Shown in pieces: positions 46,100 to 60,004 of a stretch of 64,000 nucleotides of DNA (position 1 is its first letter; every line of letters starts with the position of its first letter). Source of the DNA: Eonycteris spelaea (taxonomy: Eukaryota > Chordata > Mammalia > Chiroptera > Pteropodidae); assembly GCA_003508835.1 (NCBI GenBank), contig PUFA01000143.1:2815501-2879500 (forward strand), read 5' to 3'. The translations under genes were made by a program, and so were the position numbers. The notes under the pieces were generated by a model, which did no database searches, was not told where the DNA came from, and saw nothing but the letters and a program-made list of their open reading frames with translations.

Positions 46100-46400
46100 A
46101 AGCATATTATTTTTTCCTGTTTCAAAATCTATTTCCCACTCTGCTGGAACAAAAGCCTACCTCTCCTTTGGAAAACCATCCCTTTTCCAATTTTAGTGCA
46201 CATATTATAGGAGGGAGAAGATAACTAATCCACCTCCCTGGTTCAAGAAATAGGCACATAACTCAGGCTGGCACATGACCCAAGACAGTCCAACAAAGCC
46301 AAAGAGCATCAGCAGTAAGGCTTTCTCTGGATCTATTAAGAGAGGGAAGCTCACTCTCTACTGCCAGAGAGAATAATTTTGGGAGCCCCTACCTGAAAGC
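46100..46400. other. Probable old repeat, family not assigned
   Basis: Text such as caagaaataggcacataact, ggctggcacatgacccaaga and cagtccaacaaagccaaaga resembles a widespread old mammalian repeat, but I cannot name it with confidence. Confidence 0.35.
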
Positions 46401-46701
46401 AAAATAAAAAAATAAATAAATAAAAGCTAAGACAATATGTAGAGAAGGACAAAAGCCTGATAATAAATTTGAGTACCTGATCCCCAGCATAAATAAATAC
46501 TCATCCATGCCCATGCTTGGGCCTTCTTCGTTACTTGAATTAGTGTGTGAGTTGGGTTTCTTAAATTGCAACTAAGAATTCTGACAAAATAAAAACAACC
46601 TAAATCCTGCACTACAGAAATTGGCAAAGTCCAAAATAAAGATATATAAAAAGCAATCCCTGACTCTAAGTTTCTTTTTGTACCTATTTAGAAAGATAAG
46701 A

Positions 46702-46702
<1 letters not shown>

Positions 46703-46756
<54 letters not shown>
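46703..46756. repeat. CA microsatellite
   Basis: About 26 CA units. Confidence 0.96.
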
Positions 46757-46757
<1 letters not shown>

Positions 46758-47289
46758 CTAACTAGAAACATAAGCTCAACCCAATGATAGATTTTATGTG
46801 AGTGTTGAGAAAGGAGACATCACCATAGGCTACATATTTAATGAGATTACACATTGTAAGAAAATGATGAGCCGGGATTTGAAGAATGACTAGAATGTGA
46901 CTTCCTGGAGAGACATGAAAAGACATTTTGAAAGGGTGAGCTATGAAAGCAAAAAATTAGGATGTACACATTGTATTAAATAAACAATACAGTATAAATA
47001 ATAAATAAACCATAAAATATTAAATCTTGGGATATCAATAAGAAATACATTAGTGCAGGGGTAAAAAATTCATAAGTAGTTTTACAATGATAGATATATT
47101 ATATATAGTATTTTCTTAATTTTATTTTATTATTAGTTTCAAGTCTTATTAGTTTGTCTTATTGCTGTGGCTGAGACTATGTTATATATAGTATTTTAAA
47201 TCTACTCTATAAAAGATCATATTGATTAATTAGATTATATTTAACTGTTGAAGTTTATTCATATGCTTTTTTAGGATGGTATTGAATAT

Positions 47290-47576
47290 TAAATTCCTAT
47301 GTCATTATTTATTTTTTAACATTTATTTTTCATTACCATTCACCTACCCCTCTCCCCTTTGGCAACCATCAGCTTGTTTTCTACATCTATAGATTTGTTT
47401 CAATTTCATTTCATTTATTCAATTGTTTGGGGGTTTTTTTAGGTTCCACATATCAATGAAATCATATGATATTCATCTTTCTCTGTCTGACATAATTCAC
47501 TTAAAATAATACCCCTTAGATGTATCCATATTGTCTAAATAGTAATAGTTCATTCTTTTTTATTGTGGAATAAAAG

Positions 47577-47610
<34 letters not shown>

Positions 47611-48960
47611 TGTGTGTATAGATATATATATATAGATATATATATAGAGAGAGAGAGAGATCACATTACATAAATAATCTTCTCTATCTAGTCATCTATT
47701 GATGGACATCTATGTTACTTCCATATCTTGGCTACTACTAGTAATGCTACAATGTACAAAAGGGTGCATATAGCTTTTTAAATTAATGTTTTTGTTGTCT
47801 TCAGATAGTTACCCAGAAGTGGAATTGCTAGGTCTTATGGCGACTCTACTTTCATTCTTTTTGAGGAATCTCTATATTATTTTCCATAGTGTCTGTAATA
47901 ATTTACAGTTCCACCAACTGTTCCCATTCCTCCACATCCTCACCAATATTTAGTGTTTATTGATTTATTGATGACAGCCATTCTGACAGGTGTGAAGTGA
48001 CATCTCATTGTGGCTTTAATTTACATTTCCCTGATGATTAGTGATGTTGAGCATATTTTCATATATCTGTTGGTCATCTGTATGTCCTCTTTGGAGAAAT
48101 ATCTATTTAGGTCCTCTTAATTTCTCCTTCTGATCAGTCGTTATTGGTGTACAGAAACACAAAAGATTTTTGAATATTGATTCTGTATCCTACAACTTTC
48201 CTGAATTTATTAGTTATAACAGTTTTTGTTGGTGTCTTTATGGTTTTCTATATAGAGTATCATGTCATCTTCAAATAAGGAGAGTTTTACTTCTTTTCTG
48301 ATTTGGATGCCTTTTATTTCTTTATCGTGTCTAATTACTGTAGCTAGGACTTCCGATACCATGTTAAATAGAAGTGGTGATAGTGGGAATCCTTTTCTTG
48401 TTCCTGACTTTAGAAGAAAGGCTTGTTTTGGGTTGTTTTATAATTCTCCTCTTTTTCTTTGTGGTTTGCTGTTTTTTAGTGTTTTGTTTGCACTCCTTTT
48501 TCTTTGTTTTTTTTTTGTGTATCTTTGTAGATTTTTGGTTTATGGTTATCATGAGGGTTATATATATCATTCTATATTTATAGCAGTCTCTTTTAAGCTG
48601 AAGGGCATTTAAGTTCAAATATGTTCTATAAGGACTACATTTTTACTCCTTCTTCCTCCATGCTTTATGTTATTGATGTCATACTTCAGATCTTTTTGTG
48701 TTGTGTATCTCCTATTTATTGTAGTTTGAGTCAAGTTTGATACTCTTTTCTTTTGACCTTTGTAGTAGCTTTTCAAATGTCTGATTCACTGTATTTATTA
48801 AATACTTAGGTTTACCTGTGGCTGTGTTTTGAAATTGTGCTGGGAGAACTACTGACAAAAACTGAATGCTAAATGGGGTCTTTTCCCCTTCCTCATCCAA
48901 CCAGTTATTCCTGTCTAATTTCATCTAGAAATTTCATCTACAAGGCCATCAAAATAAACT
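47290..48960 (-). mobile_element. L1 3' half and older L1 pieces, antisense
   Basis: 47290-48120 is antisense L1 3' UTR and ORF2 end (tgaaatcatatgatattcat; ccatattgtctaaatagtaa). 48120-48430 is antisense reverse transcriptase: the plus strand reads catgtcatcttcaaataagg, where the FADD codons should lie but are altered. 48430-48960 resembles an old L1M leader (ggttatcatgagggttatat). The open readings here are shadows. A compound CA/TG/TA/GA microsatellite sits at 47581-47660. Confidence 0.75.
47581..47660. repeat. Compound CA/TG/TA/GA microsatellite
   Basis: (CA)n turns into (TG)n through an ACGTG centre, then TA and GA units follow. It lies in antisense L1 3' text at a gtggaataaaagatta word. 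Confidence 0.94.
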
Positions 48961-48964
48961 GTGC

Positions 48965-50265
48965 TACATACACTTCGCTTAGCTCTCATTTAAGAAACTA
49001 GTGCAGAGATTAGAGCCATTAACCAAGAAAAGGAAGTTATAAAAAGAAAGACAAACATAAACAAAGGAAGCAATTAGGGCCATACAATTATCCAATTTAC
49101 ATTGTCTAGTTTCTCCATGAGATGAAAAATTTATAATGGGAACTATTAAAGAGATTTTCCATTTTTACTGTTTTTAGCCATTTCCCTTGTGTCATTAAGA
49201 AATCTCATGGGCGAAGTTTGGGTTGGCTCTTGTTGCAAACAGGAATGCAATGTGTCTGTGTCCATCTTTTTCCTTTTAGGGGGTATTATTGTTTAATTAA
49301 TTAGAATGAAATGCTTTGTTTAGCTTTTTAAGAGATTATTTTAACAAAGGCCATTATTAGTTTTGCATTGAATTTGTCACTTTGCTTGTGATTATTCTCT
49401 AACTTAATAATTATATTCCTATTATATCTCTCAGGGCTATGAATTGTTTCCTGGAAATTTTACTGAGAAAAATGGACTCAATACAATTCCTTGGTGACAT
49501 ATATTTCCATATATAGTTACTGGACTTAATAATGTTTGCATGTAAAAAAGAGTCTCTAATACTTTATCTCTTGATATCAATTAAATATCTATTTTTGTTT
49601 GTACACAAGAGTATTACTGGTATGACATATATCCATTTGAAATGAGCATGTTATAAAGGGACAATGACATACTCTCTTATAAAGGACATGTCTTCACAAA
49701 CCTCAATTAACAAAACTTCATGACTCTGTCAAAGATAATTACTGCTTTGCTCATTGTTTATATATAAAAATTGAAACACCAAAAGATACTTTTTGTCAAG
49801 TCAAGGTCAAAAGGTCTATGATTGGACATGTTTTCATTTTGAAAACATATCTTTTTAGCAAAAAAAAACTTTAAATTGTGAAAATGTTATATTAAAGTCT
49901 GATTTTTACTCTTAACTATTTACAGTGAAATACAAGAATTAAGAGAAAATAATTTCTAAAGTAAATAAACATACAGTTATAATCTCTCCCTGTTTTGGAG
50001 AAAGGAAGTTTTGTACTTTGAGTTTAAATACGCATGTTGACTAAATTTTATATTTGTTGAATAGTATAATTAAGATATTTAAAAAAAAATCATTCAACAT
50101 ATGCCTCGGTGATAACCACTGTCATATTTTAAAGTCTGAGAAGTCAAAAATTATCAGAATGTATATTTTTATCACAGAGTATAAAGTAAACCTTTGGATA
50201 AGCATTCTGAAACACAAGGAATAGAAAAAAAGAAGAGTAATATTGTTTTCCATTTTCTCAGGTAA
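48965..50265. other. Unassigned AT-rich stretch
   Basis: No exon, RNA gene or named repeat recognised. Confidence 0.5.
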
Positions 50266-50269
50266 AAGT

Positions 50270-50720
50270 ATCATGATAAGCAGGATGACGGCCCCCAAAG
50301 ATGTTAATGTCTTAATACGAACCTGTGAGAATATGTATGCTACCTTGCATGGCAAAGAAACTATGCAGGTGTGGTTAAGTTAAGGACCAGGAGACGGGGA
50401 TGATTTCAAGGTGGACTCAATTCAATCACAACAATCATTAAAAATGGAAGAAGGAAGCAGAATATGAGGTCCAAGTGATGTGATGTGAGAACTAGATGTA
50501 TCAATGCTGGCTTTGAGGATGGAGGAAGGAGATTGTGAGCTATAAAGAAGAAAATGGAGTTTCCTCTAGCGCCTTCAGAAAGAAGTATAGCCCTGCTGAC
50601 ATCTTGATTTTAGCTCAATGAAACTCATATTGGACTTCTGATGTACTAAACTGTAAGATAATACATTTTTGTTGTTAAGACACCAAGTTTATGGCAATAT
50701 TAGAAAGCTAATACTAGTAT
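50270..50720 (+). mobile_element. MLT1-type solo LTR
   Basis: Landmarks in order: ggatgacggcccccaaagat, then gcatggcaaagaaactatgc, then ctgacatcttgattttagct, and the end acaccaagtttatggcaata. About 450 bases, non-coding. Confidence 0.75.
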
Positions 50721-51119
50721 TATGTTCCAAATTAACAGTACCATGAAAAGCATGACTATTATAGCCTTTCCCCCTTTATAAAATCAAGGCATTTTGAAGC
50801 TAGAAGAGACTTTGGTTTAACTCTTTTATTGTACAGATAAGGAAACTAATCCACATATAGTGAGAAGGAATGTGAATTACCTTTGGCCTCATATTTCAAG
50901 GCAGAGACAGGACTAGAATCTAAGTTCACTAAATTTTGGATCAGTGTTAGTCATAGTATGTCTCTCAGCTTCTTTCATCAATGTAGGGTTTTGATAATAG
51001 TTTAATAATTTGCAGAACTGTTTGGAAGAATGAACAGTTGTTGGAAAGTGCACATATTTTCAAATGATGCATAGAAGTATATTGCTTTGCTGTTCTCATC
51101 TGTCACTAATTGAGAATTA

Positions 51120-51975
51120 AACATATTCACTTGAATACCCACATATCACTTAAAACTTAACCTGTCTAAGATTAAACTTGGGTTCTTGCTTTTTAAATCC
51201 ATTCCCTCTGGAATTTTCTGGTTTTCTCCTTTACACCTCTCTGAGGTTTCACATATCCAATCAATCAACAAGATCTGATGCCATTCCCTTCTCATGGTGC
51301 TTCCCTTTTTTTGCATTTCTACTGCTACAAATTACACCCACACTAGGCAACCACCCTAATAGGCCTGTTTCTTTCAGCTTCTCTTTTCTTCCAGCTCCAA
51401 TTAATCCAACACAGCACTGTCAAATGATTCCTTCTAAAGTACATCTTTATATAATTGACTTGTCCCTACACATTCAGTAGGACTCCATTTCCAAACAAGA
51501 TCAAGTTCAAACTCCTTATCCTATTGTTTGACAGGTTTATAGGATTTGATCCCAATTCTTTTATAATATCGCCTCCTTCCACTCCCATCTACAAACCAAC
51601 TGAATTAATTCATTGCCCCACAATTCATTCTCCTACATTTCACTCTCTTCTCCTAAATTATTCTCTCTGCTTCCTTTTCCATGTATCTGAATTCTACCTA
51701 TGTCAAGGCCCTGTACAACAGGTTCCAACATCTTTTGGCAGACAACCTACAGTAATCTCACCTTCCATTTTGAAGCCCCAAAGCATTTGATCTCTACTAC
51801 TTATTTAAAATTCAGTTTGCATTGCTAGTGTCTTTTACATCTTTAGAGTTTAAACTCTTTATTTTAAATCATTGGAATAAACTAGGTCCCTTACTTATTT
51901 GCATTGTCCTTCAAAGCCAGTTTCCTGATAAAGCAGGCCCTCAAATATTTATGAATAGATGGAAAACAATTTTTT
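51120..51975. mobile_element. L2-like diverged LINE fragment
   Basis: A pyrimidine-rich stretch with aaacaagatcaagttcaaac, tccttatcctattgtttgac and aaggccctgtacaacaggtt, similar in order to L2 text. Two open readings of 100-111 residues (51178-51480 and 51455-51790) are rich in S, P, F and L, as pyrimidine-rich DNA gives by chance. I do not call a gene. Confidence 0.45.
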
Positions 51976-52479
51976 AAACCCAGGATAAATGTTCATAATA
52001 ACAACTCTTCTATATCAGCAATGATAAGCATTAGAAGTTAGCACTATTTTAAAGTCAACTGCTCTATTTAGGAAGTATAACCACACATTAAGATTTGCCC
52101 AGGACTGTCCTGGTTTCTTACTGTTTTTCTGGCTATTAATAATGTACACTTTCACTCTTAAAAGCATCTTGACTTAGATGATACATTATATGGTCATCCC
52201 ACCCTTAAGGTAGTTTGGACTGTGGTAATGACAGAAACCAGAGAGAAAATCCTGCTCATGTTCCAGTCACCCATCCAGCTAAGCATTATTCTCTCCCATA
52301 CAGAATGATCATTCTCTCCAACAACACCTCTGCATAATTATTGTTATTTAAATTTCACATGGAAGTTTCAAACATTTTGGTGGTACACAGCTTTAGATTA
52401 ATGTATTGAAATTGAATCAACTTGAGATAAAAACCATAGATAACTGAATATAACTGACTACCAGCAGTTTAGAAATCCT

Positions 52480-52990
52480 CTACACTGCTGGTAGGGATGG
52501 AAATTGGGGCAGTGACTATGGAAAACGGTATGGAGGTTCCTCAAAAAATTAAGACTAGAATTACCATATAACTCAACAATGTCTCTTCTGGGTATCTACC
52601 CCCAAAATTTGAAAACCTTTTATTAGTAAAGATATATGCACCCCTATGTTCACTGTGGCATTATACATGGTGGCCAAAACATGGAAACAATAGAATTGTT
52701 CTTCAATAATGATTGGATAAAGAAGATATACATATATACAATGGAATATTGCTCAGCCATAAGAAATAATACTGCTGTTTGTGACAACATAGATGGATCT
52801 TGAGAGGATTATGCTAAGTGAGATAAGTCAAGTAAAAAATGTTGAGAACCATATGGTTTCACTTAATGTGGGTTATAAAATCGAAAGCAACAAATGAATA
52901 AGACAAATAAATAAAAACTCATAGATACAAATAACAGTTTAATGTTACCAAGGGAAAAGAGGGTGGGAGGAGTTAGAAGTAGTCAAGACA
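52480..52990 (+). mobile_element. 5'-truncated L1 3' end
   Basis: Begins at the ORF2 C-terminal text (tatggaaaacggtatggagg; agactagaattaccatataa) and runs into the same 3' UTR as the 37.2-37.8 kb copy, stopping near the agggaaaagagggtgggagg text. The terminus and A-tail are missing. Confidence 0.85.
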
Positions 52991-52994
52991 TACT

Positions 52995-54715
52995 AAAGAC
53001 ATGAGTTCTTTAATACTGTAATTGTTTTGCCATTTTCTGAATAAAATAAGAAACATTCATACCATTTCAATTTTTCTGAACAATAAATACATGTTAATTT
53101 TGTGACTTTTTAGAATTAAAAATGTGATGTTTTCTGATCCTCTTAGTGCCTAATGCATATTAAATTTACTAACTACTGCATAAATGTTTTAAAACCTACA
53201 TTCATTTTCCCAGTTGACTGGTTGAATGATCAGTTTCATAGATAAATGTCAACAGTATCTAAACAATAACTTTTTACTGCAAAGTAAGATATTTCTCTAT
53301 AAGTAATGAGTAAAATTATTAAATGTAATCTATGTTTTATTACTGGTAGCTTGTCATAAAAAAGGAATTAAACATTGTAAGCTCTCATTTATTTTCATAG
53401 AGCAGATCAGCGTTTTCACTCTTCTGTAGTAAACCCTACTCAATCTAATCTCTTTCAAGGATAGTTTTTTATCTCATTCAATATATGTTCCAAACTATTC
53501 CCTCCCCAAATCTTCAATTTTAAAAGAATCCTGGGAAATGTTAAGTTCGACTAACGTAATTACACAAAATTAAAACTATCAAATGCACATCTTGGGCACA
53601 GGATCACTCAAGTGTTTGGAAAGGATTTTATGAAACTATTTAGGTTACCTCTAAGTCATTAATTCATATATGGTCCAAGTCGGTAGTAACCAAAAAGGTT
53701 TAATTTTTGCTGCTCTTTCAAAGATTTGCATATCATTAGTAGTTAATACTTAAACATTAATTACATTTAAATTATTGATAATTCTGTAATTGCTAAGAAC
53801 TAACTGAACTCAAACGGCAAAGGTTATAATGTTTGGAAAAAGACAAGCTTCTAGAAGAATTATAACAAATGTGAATACCTGAGATTGAGTAAAATTTTTT
53901 ATCAATTATTTTCCAATTCTCACCTCCTTATTTCGTAAGATAAGCATGACATAATTTCACGTTAGCCTAAATAAAAGTGATTATAATTTGATTTTTTTGG
54001 TTGTTTCCAGTTATTTTATGTCAAGAATAAAGATCCATTTGTTATCAAGTGCCTCCCTCCTTCAACTGTTCCTTCAGGTGGTAAATCTTGTCAGAAACAA
54101 CTTTCTGTAAAGCTCAAAAGGGTAGCCAATACCGGCACTATCATATGGGTTCTTTCTTCATGATAAAGTATTTACTCTACAGGTTAACATTTTCTAAGTT
54201 AGTTCCTGAAAAAATAATTTTAAAATTGATTTTTTTTAATAGAAAAGAGGCTTCTAGGCAACTAGTTTTTGTATAACCTCTCTCTAGTTAACTGGAAAAG
54301 CAACATAAAACCTTAAAAGTATATAAAAGCATCTGTTTACCAACATAGCTAATCTGATTATCATACTAATGCATTTTCATATTTTCACTCTAAAAACAGG
54401 GAACTAAACAATATCATTAAAGTAACATGTTTCAAATGCCGAGCACCTAGTAATGTATTTTCCAGTCTAAAATTTCTTTACCCAATTTTTAATAATTTTT
54501 AAATATTCTTAAATTTATTTAGCATAATTTATAAATTTATACTGTATACTTACTCTAATTCCATTGTCATATACTTTTATCACTGTCATATATTTACTAA
54601 ATGTTACTTTTGTTTAATTTTTTAAAATTATTTTAATATGGCTAGAACCAAAGCAAAACAAGTTTCCTTTAAAAATTTTCTTCTCATAATTTTCTGACAC
54701 TCCCATGTCTTTGCC
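52995..54715. other. Unassigned AT-rich stretch
   Basis: Nothing recognisable. A 62-codon plus reading at 54088-54276 has no family resemblance. Confidence 0.5.
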
Positions 54716-54719
54716 TATC

Positions 54720-55190
54720 GATTTAAAAAGCCATATAACTCTAGACTTTGAGTCGTTTTCTCTTAGTGTTTTGATGACATTATATCACTTTTTTCTGACA
54801 TCTGCTTTTAGTCCATTGTCATTTTTTTGTACATGATCTAGTTTCTTAAGATTCTATCTTCAGCTCAATAGTTGCTCTTTGGTAGTACACACTTTTACCA
54901 AAAAAAGGTGTCCAGGTATGGATTGGTCTAGGTCTTATTTATTCTGCTTGGCACTCATTGCGCTTTTTCAGTGTGATATATCATGTATTTCATCAGTACT
55001 TGAAAATTTTCTGCCATTAGTAAGAATTCACATCCAGGTCTCTGGTTAATTTTCTTAACCACTTATTTTTATATAATTTATGTCACTTTTTTGCTGCTTT
55101 TATAATGCACTCATAATTAATCGATAAAAATATATTTTTACTTCCCTTTTCGTTTTTAAAATGAAATTATACAGATGCCAAATCTCTTTA
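54720..55190 (-). mobile_element. Ancient L1/HAL1 ORF1 fragment, antisense
   Basis: The plus strand reads gttttgatgacattatatca, then tattctgcttggcactcatt and tttgaaaattttctgccatt-like text, which corresponds to the complement of old L1M/HAL1 ORF1. Highly diverged. Confidence 0.55.
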
Positions 55191-55679
55191 TTGTTTTTTT
55201 TTCAGTGATGGCTAATGTTAACCTGCATGTATGCTTGTGTGTGTATGTGTGTGTGTGCACAAAATCCTGTTAGAAAATTCTTAATTTATGTAGCTTGAAT
55301 ACCAATGGTTCTATGTTCCACTCCACAAGCCAACAGAGGAAAAGCCTCGTCTTTCTTTCATATGACAGTTTTTGAAATACATGAAGGGAACTGTTGTGAA
55401 TAATTGTATCACCATCAACAAATTTATTGCACTTTCTCTTATGGTTCAAAATTAAAATGTGCATATTATTGTGATATCGGGAAGCATAAGCTAAAGTCCT
55501 AATTCTCTGTTATTTCAAAGATTTGAAATATATGAACAAGTTACTTAATTTACTTAGTTGCTTCAATTGTGAATGGAGACAATGAAAACCAAGTCACAAA
55601 GTTAATACGAGGATCAGGAACTCATGGCATTCAAAGGTCGCCTCCTCAGGAAAGTTTCCCCAAGCTTCCTGCTATAGCC

Positions 55680-56035
55680 TTAATGCTTGTGTCCTTATGT
55701 CCTTAAATTTGTGTCCTTAAATTTGTATGTTGTAATCCTTATGACTAACATGATGGTATTATGGGGTGAGCCTTGGGAGCTTATTAGGTCATGAGAGGAA
55801 GGCCCTCATGATTGAGAATAGTGTCCTTATAAAAGTGACCCACGGTGTTCCTTATCATCTTCAGCCATGTGAGGATACAAGAAGTCCATGACTCAAAAGA
55901 GGCCCCCCACCCAACCATGCTGGCACCCTGATCTTGGACTTCTAGTCTCCAGAACTATGATAAATAAATTTCTGTTGTTTATAAGCCACCCAGTCTGTTG
56001 TATTTCATTTTAGCAGTCTGAGAAGACTAAAACAC
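55680..56035 (+). mobile_element. MaLR-type solo LTR
   Basis: Landmarks: gatggtattatggggtgagc, catgagaggaaggccctcat, gatcttggacttctagtctc, and the end ttgtttataagccacccagt. Near the left edge a 14-15 base unit (gtccttaaatttgt) is repeated twice in tandem. Confidence 0.78.
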
Positions 56036-56714
56036 TTCCTAAGTATCCATTTGCTCTGTCTATGACTCTATAGCATGGGTATATAATGCCTTACTATAAT
56101 CTTATAACATTATATTTTAATAAACAGTCTGTGATCTCCTCAATGGGATGGACTGTGTCTTATTGCATATAGTAAGTACCTATTTAAGGTATGGAAGGCA
56201 AAATATATGTAAAAGTAATTTTGTAAGTGGAAAGCACTATCATTATCCATTTTATAGTTGTTTAAAAACTTTTGTACCTCTCTTTTTTACTTTTTCAGTC
56301 CTTTAAAGTAATGAACAGATGAGGCTCATCATGTGGTAAACAAATTCTCGTCTTTTTAATTCCTTAAAATAGGTAGCACATAATCAAAACATTAAACTCT
56401 TCCTGAATTGGCATACAACACAGACTGATTTTAAATTTTATCTTCTACTAGCTCCTTCCACAGCCTACAATCATGCACATATTTACCCATCCTCAAAAGT
56501 TTTACCATCTACATTTTGTGGAGATTAGTCAAGACTTGCTAGCTTTGGTCCTGTGTTCCCAGTTAGCCTTCTGATCAATACAACCTGCTTTCAATCCTCC
56601 CTGTGAATGACACAGAAGGATACTATCTTCCTCCCTCAATTTTCCAGCCCAGTTTTTTCCTCCTCAGCTTTGAATCTCTCAAGTTGGAGCTTTTAACTAA
56701 CTCATCTTTGAGGC

Positions 56715-57297
56715 CATAATGGAGTAGTACTATGGAAAACAGATTGCAGGTTCCTCAAAACATTAAAAATAAAACTAAAAATATTATCCTGCAATCTCAC
56801 TTCTGAGTATATATCCAAGGACATTGAAATCAGGATCCCATAGAATTATTGCACTCTTGTGTTCCCTGCAGCATTCAACACAATAGCCAAGATACAGAAA
56901 CAGACTAAGTGTCTTGTCAATGAATGAATAGATAAAAACTATGTGTTATTTATACCATGGAATATTATTCAGTCACAAGAAAGAAGGAAATACTGCTATT
57001 CACTACAACTTAGATGGACCTTGAGGGCATTATACTAAGTGAAATAAGTAAGACAGAGAAAGAAAAATGCTGTATGATCTCACTTATACGTGGAATCTGA
57101 AAAGACGAATGCAGAGAAACAGTAAAGTAGTGCTTACCATGAGTTGGGGTGGGGGAAATGGGAAAATATTGGTCAAAAATTACAAACTTCCAGTTATAAA
57201 TTAACAAGTTTTGGCATCTAATGTACAGTATTGTGATTATAACTAATAATACTGCATCATATATCTGAATGTTGCTAATAGATCTTAAGTGTTCACA

Positions 57298-57350
<53 letters not shown>

Positions 57351-57490
57351 TAATAACTCTGTGATGGGAAGGAGGTGGAAGCTAATACTATGGTGGTAAT
57401 CATTTTGCAATTTATAAATGTATTCATTCAACACATTGTACACTTAAACTACATAATGTTATGTGTCAATTATAGCTCAGTAAAGCTGGG
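56715..57490 (+). mobile_element. L1M 3' end
   Basis: ORF2 C-terminal text (tatggaaaacagattgcagg; accatggaatattattcagt) followed by an L1M-type 3' UTR with cattgtacacttaaactaca and ctcagtaaagctgg at the end. A CA microsatellite (57303-57348) has grown inside it. Confidence 0.8.
57303..57348. repeat. CA microsatellite in L1M 3' UTR
   Basis: About 23 CA units. A Cys/Val-repeat reading on the minus strand is an artefact. Confidence 0.95.
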
Positions 57491-57608
57491 AACACATTAT
57501 CCTATCATAGAAGTCAATTCTTAGATACAAATCTAGATAGCATTGGTTGATTTAGATAAAGATAAGAGTAGGTCTTATGCTCATATTCACACAAAAAGCA
57601 CTATTTAC

Positions 57609-57788
57609 CTTTGATGGTGGAACAAATTCAACACATTCCAACCATGTGGTTAAAAAGGACTTTCCACATATTGTACATTTTCTTCCCCGAGAGATTGTGT
57701 TCCTGACTTGTGGATACCCTGCTATGGCTTGCATTAGGAAAGGATTCTTTTCTGCTAGCTGATTCATTATAAATCTTGATGTTATTTC
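57609..57788 (-). CDS. LRRC69: LRRC69 coding exon with CxxC motif
   Basis: This 180-nt exon is phase 0 at both ends. The acceptor reads gaatctag before GAAATAAC and the donor reads CATCAAAG then gtaaat. It encodes 60 residues without a stop, starting EITSRFIMNQLAEKNPFLM and ending WLECVEFVPPSK. A CTICGKSF motif followed by WLECV is typical of the C-terminal tail of LRRC69 and relatives such as LRRC28; two cysteines spaced CxxC and a third shortly after could bind a metal, which is inference. The open frame and clean splice sites suggest LRRC69 is functional. One more C-terminal exon is expected at lower coordinates, but I could not find it. In known mammalian maps LRRC69 lies just upstream of SLC26A7 in the same orientation, which fits the minus-strand SLC26A7 exons here. 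Confidence 0.87.
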
Positions 57789-58174
57789 CTAGATTCAAAA
57801 AAAAAAATAGTTCCTCAGATAATTTGCAAAATAACTGTTTTGTATTACATTGATTTGCATTTCACTGATTTGTATTTTTGGCTTATTCCTTACAGTTTCT
57901 GTTTTTTTTTTATAGTATATACAATGAATTATATTGTCAGTGACAAGTGTTGTAAATTAGCTTTTGACAATGTAAGAAAGCAACTTACTTCCATCGTAAT
58001 ATTTCTGTCTCTTACATATAAGAATCCAAATTATAATAAGTTTACATTATTAGATAAAGTTTAGTTCAAATTTTATACCTCTCATTACAACAAACAAAAA
58101 CTATACAAATATTCAGACTGAACTGGGAAACTGACTATCATATTTACTAATGTCTAAATCCTTACTGCTAAAAT

Positions 58175-58330
58175 TGTAGATCATGGACCAGTAGAATTTG
58201 TATCACCTGGAAGCTTATTAAAAATTCAGAATCTCAGCTGCATTCCAAATCTACTGAATAAGAATCTGCAATTAATAAGGTCCCCCCACATAATCCTTTT
58301 GCATATTAAAGTTCGAAAAGTGTTAGTCTT
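58175..58330 (+). mobile_element. MER5A-like hAT MITE
   Basis: Landmarks: gtatcacctggaagcttatt, aaattcagaatctcagctgc, aaatctactgaataagaatc. The end words correspond to the usual MER5 terminus. Confidence 0.7.
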
Positions 58331-60004
58331 AGTTAGCTACTGTATTAAGTACCTCAATAGAGCCATGTTGGTAAAGAGTACTAATTTCTATTAACCACAT
58401 CTCTGAATTAAACTAGTATTAAACCTACCCACATAGATATTCCAGAAATTTCACTTTAGGTAATAATAATATTAAATAATAAAAGGGGTGATGAGGAAAT
58501 ACAAGCAGACTTTCACCATGACCACCAACAACGTCATTATCTTAAAGTAAACTCTAATTATGTAATACTTAAAATAAAATCTTCACTAACCAAGCAAACA
58601 AAATGAACATTTAATTTACTCCATCAATGGCCCCCATTGTTTATGCCAGTAGCTGGAAGCCCTGTATAAATGTTACATAAACAGTGGGTGAATTTTAAAT
58701 GTAAATAAGTATATGAAACCTTTTCTGGTCAAAGTAAAAGATTTATCAGTGATATTAAAGTAGTCTACATCAGTCTCTGATAGGAATCTTTGGGAATACC
58801 TACATATGTACATAAATTATCTTTCATTCATGCACCCCAATAAAAATCTTTTAAAAGTAACAAAAAAATCATGGATTGCTGTCTCCTGTTTCTTATTACT
58901 CTATCCCTTCCATTTAACAAGCATCTAGAAAAGCTGCCTTTATACAGCAAATGCCCTGAGCCTGGGTTCCTTAAATGTCTGATCCTTCAACAGCATAACT
59001 TCCTACTCATTTAAGCTCATTCTCCTGGGTGGTTGGTTACATTTTTTTTTTTCTAGAAAGGATGACATAACTGAGGTCATCCTCTCTGAAAAATTATCCT
59101 TTCACACTAATATTAACTACTAAATTAGATATATATTATTACCCTTTCTTTACCTATTTACACAGAACACAGCTTGTGATTCTGAATGAGGTATGTTTTT
59201 AGCTACAAGAATTCAAAGTGTAGGTCTCACTATAAAACTGCAGAAAACTAATAGACAAGGGTGCACTCCCCCAAATATCAGATGACAGAAGAATTCGCTG
59301 AAATACATGGGACCTATAAATAGGCCACAATTCACACAGTTCACGTTTTTGATTTATAATTTTTGGAACCAAACATATTTGTTGCACTTAGTATGTCTCT
59401 TGACAACTCTTATAGTACTCATTATTTATATTCTCCTAGTTGCTGCCAATGTGTTACTTTGGAAGAATAACATATACCATTCAAATACAAAGTTATTATT
59501 TGAAAACATGAGTGTATATAAAGATTCAATTGGCGTGACCAATAGTATTTTTTAAGGTACCTCTTAAAGATATGTGCAATGCAGTTTTTGTGAATATACA
59601 ACTTAATGTTTGCCTAATACCAATGTTATTTAAAAGTCAAAATATCTTTTATGGACAAATAAATCATTCCTCTCGAACAGTTTGTATGCTCTTTTGTTAG
59701 AATATTTTTTAGTTAACTATATGTAGGTAACTATATATAATTATGTTTGAGCTATCAGATTAAAATTAGTTTCAGGTGTATTCTTTTATTTTTCCTTACA
59801 TATAATGATTTAATTTGAATTATAAACTATCTACATACAAATTATATTTATGTAAATATAAAATACATAAGATTTAAAAACAAATATGAATCCTTAGAAG
59901 GAATCATTAATTTTGGAACTGTAGTATAATCAGTTGCCACTCAGTGTATGACAGACACTAAAACATAGCATCAAGAGCAAAGATTCTCCGTCATGGTCAT
60001 ATCA

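Larger units (their letters stand above)
44225..47285. other. Unassigned interval between antisense L1 copies
   Basis: Contains the 104-codon reading, the tandem duplication, the possible old repeat at 46100 and a CA repeat. No exon of LRRC69 or SLC26A7 recognised. Confidence 0.45.

Noticed and set aside
48262..48618. 116-codon plus reading with membrane-like segments
   Set aside because: It is antisense to L1 reverse-transcriptase and leader text; Phe/Leu-rich by composition.
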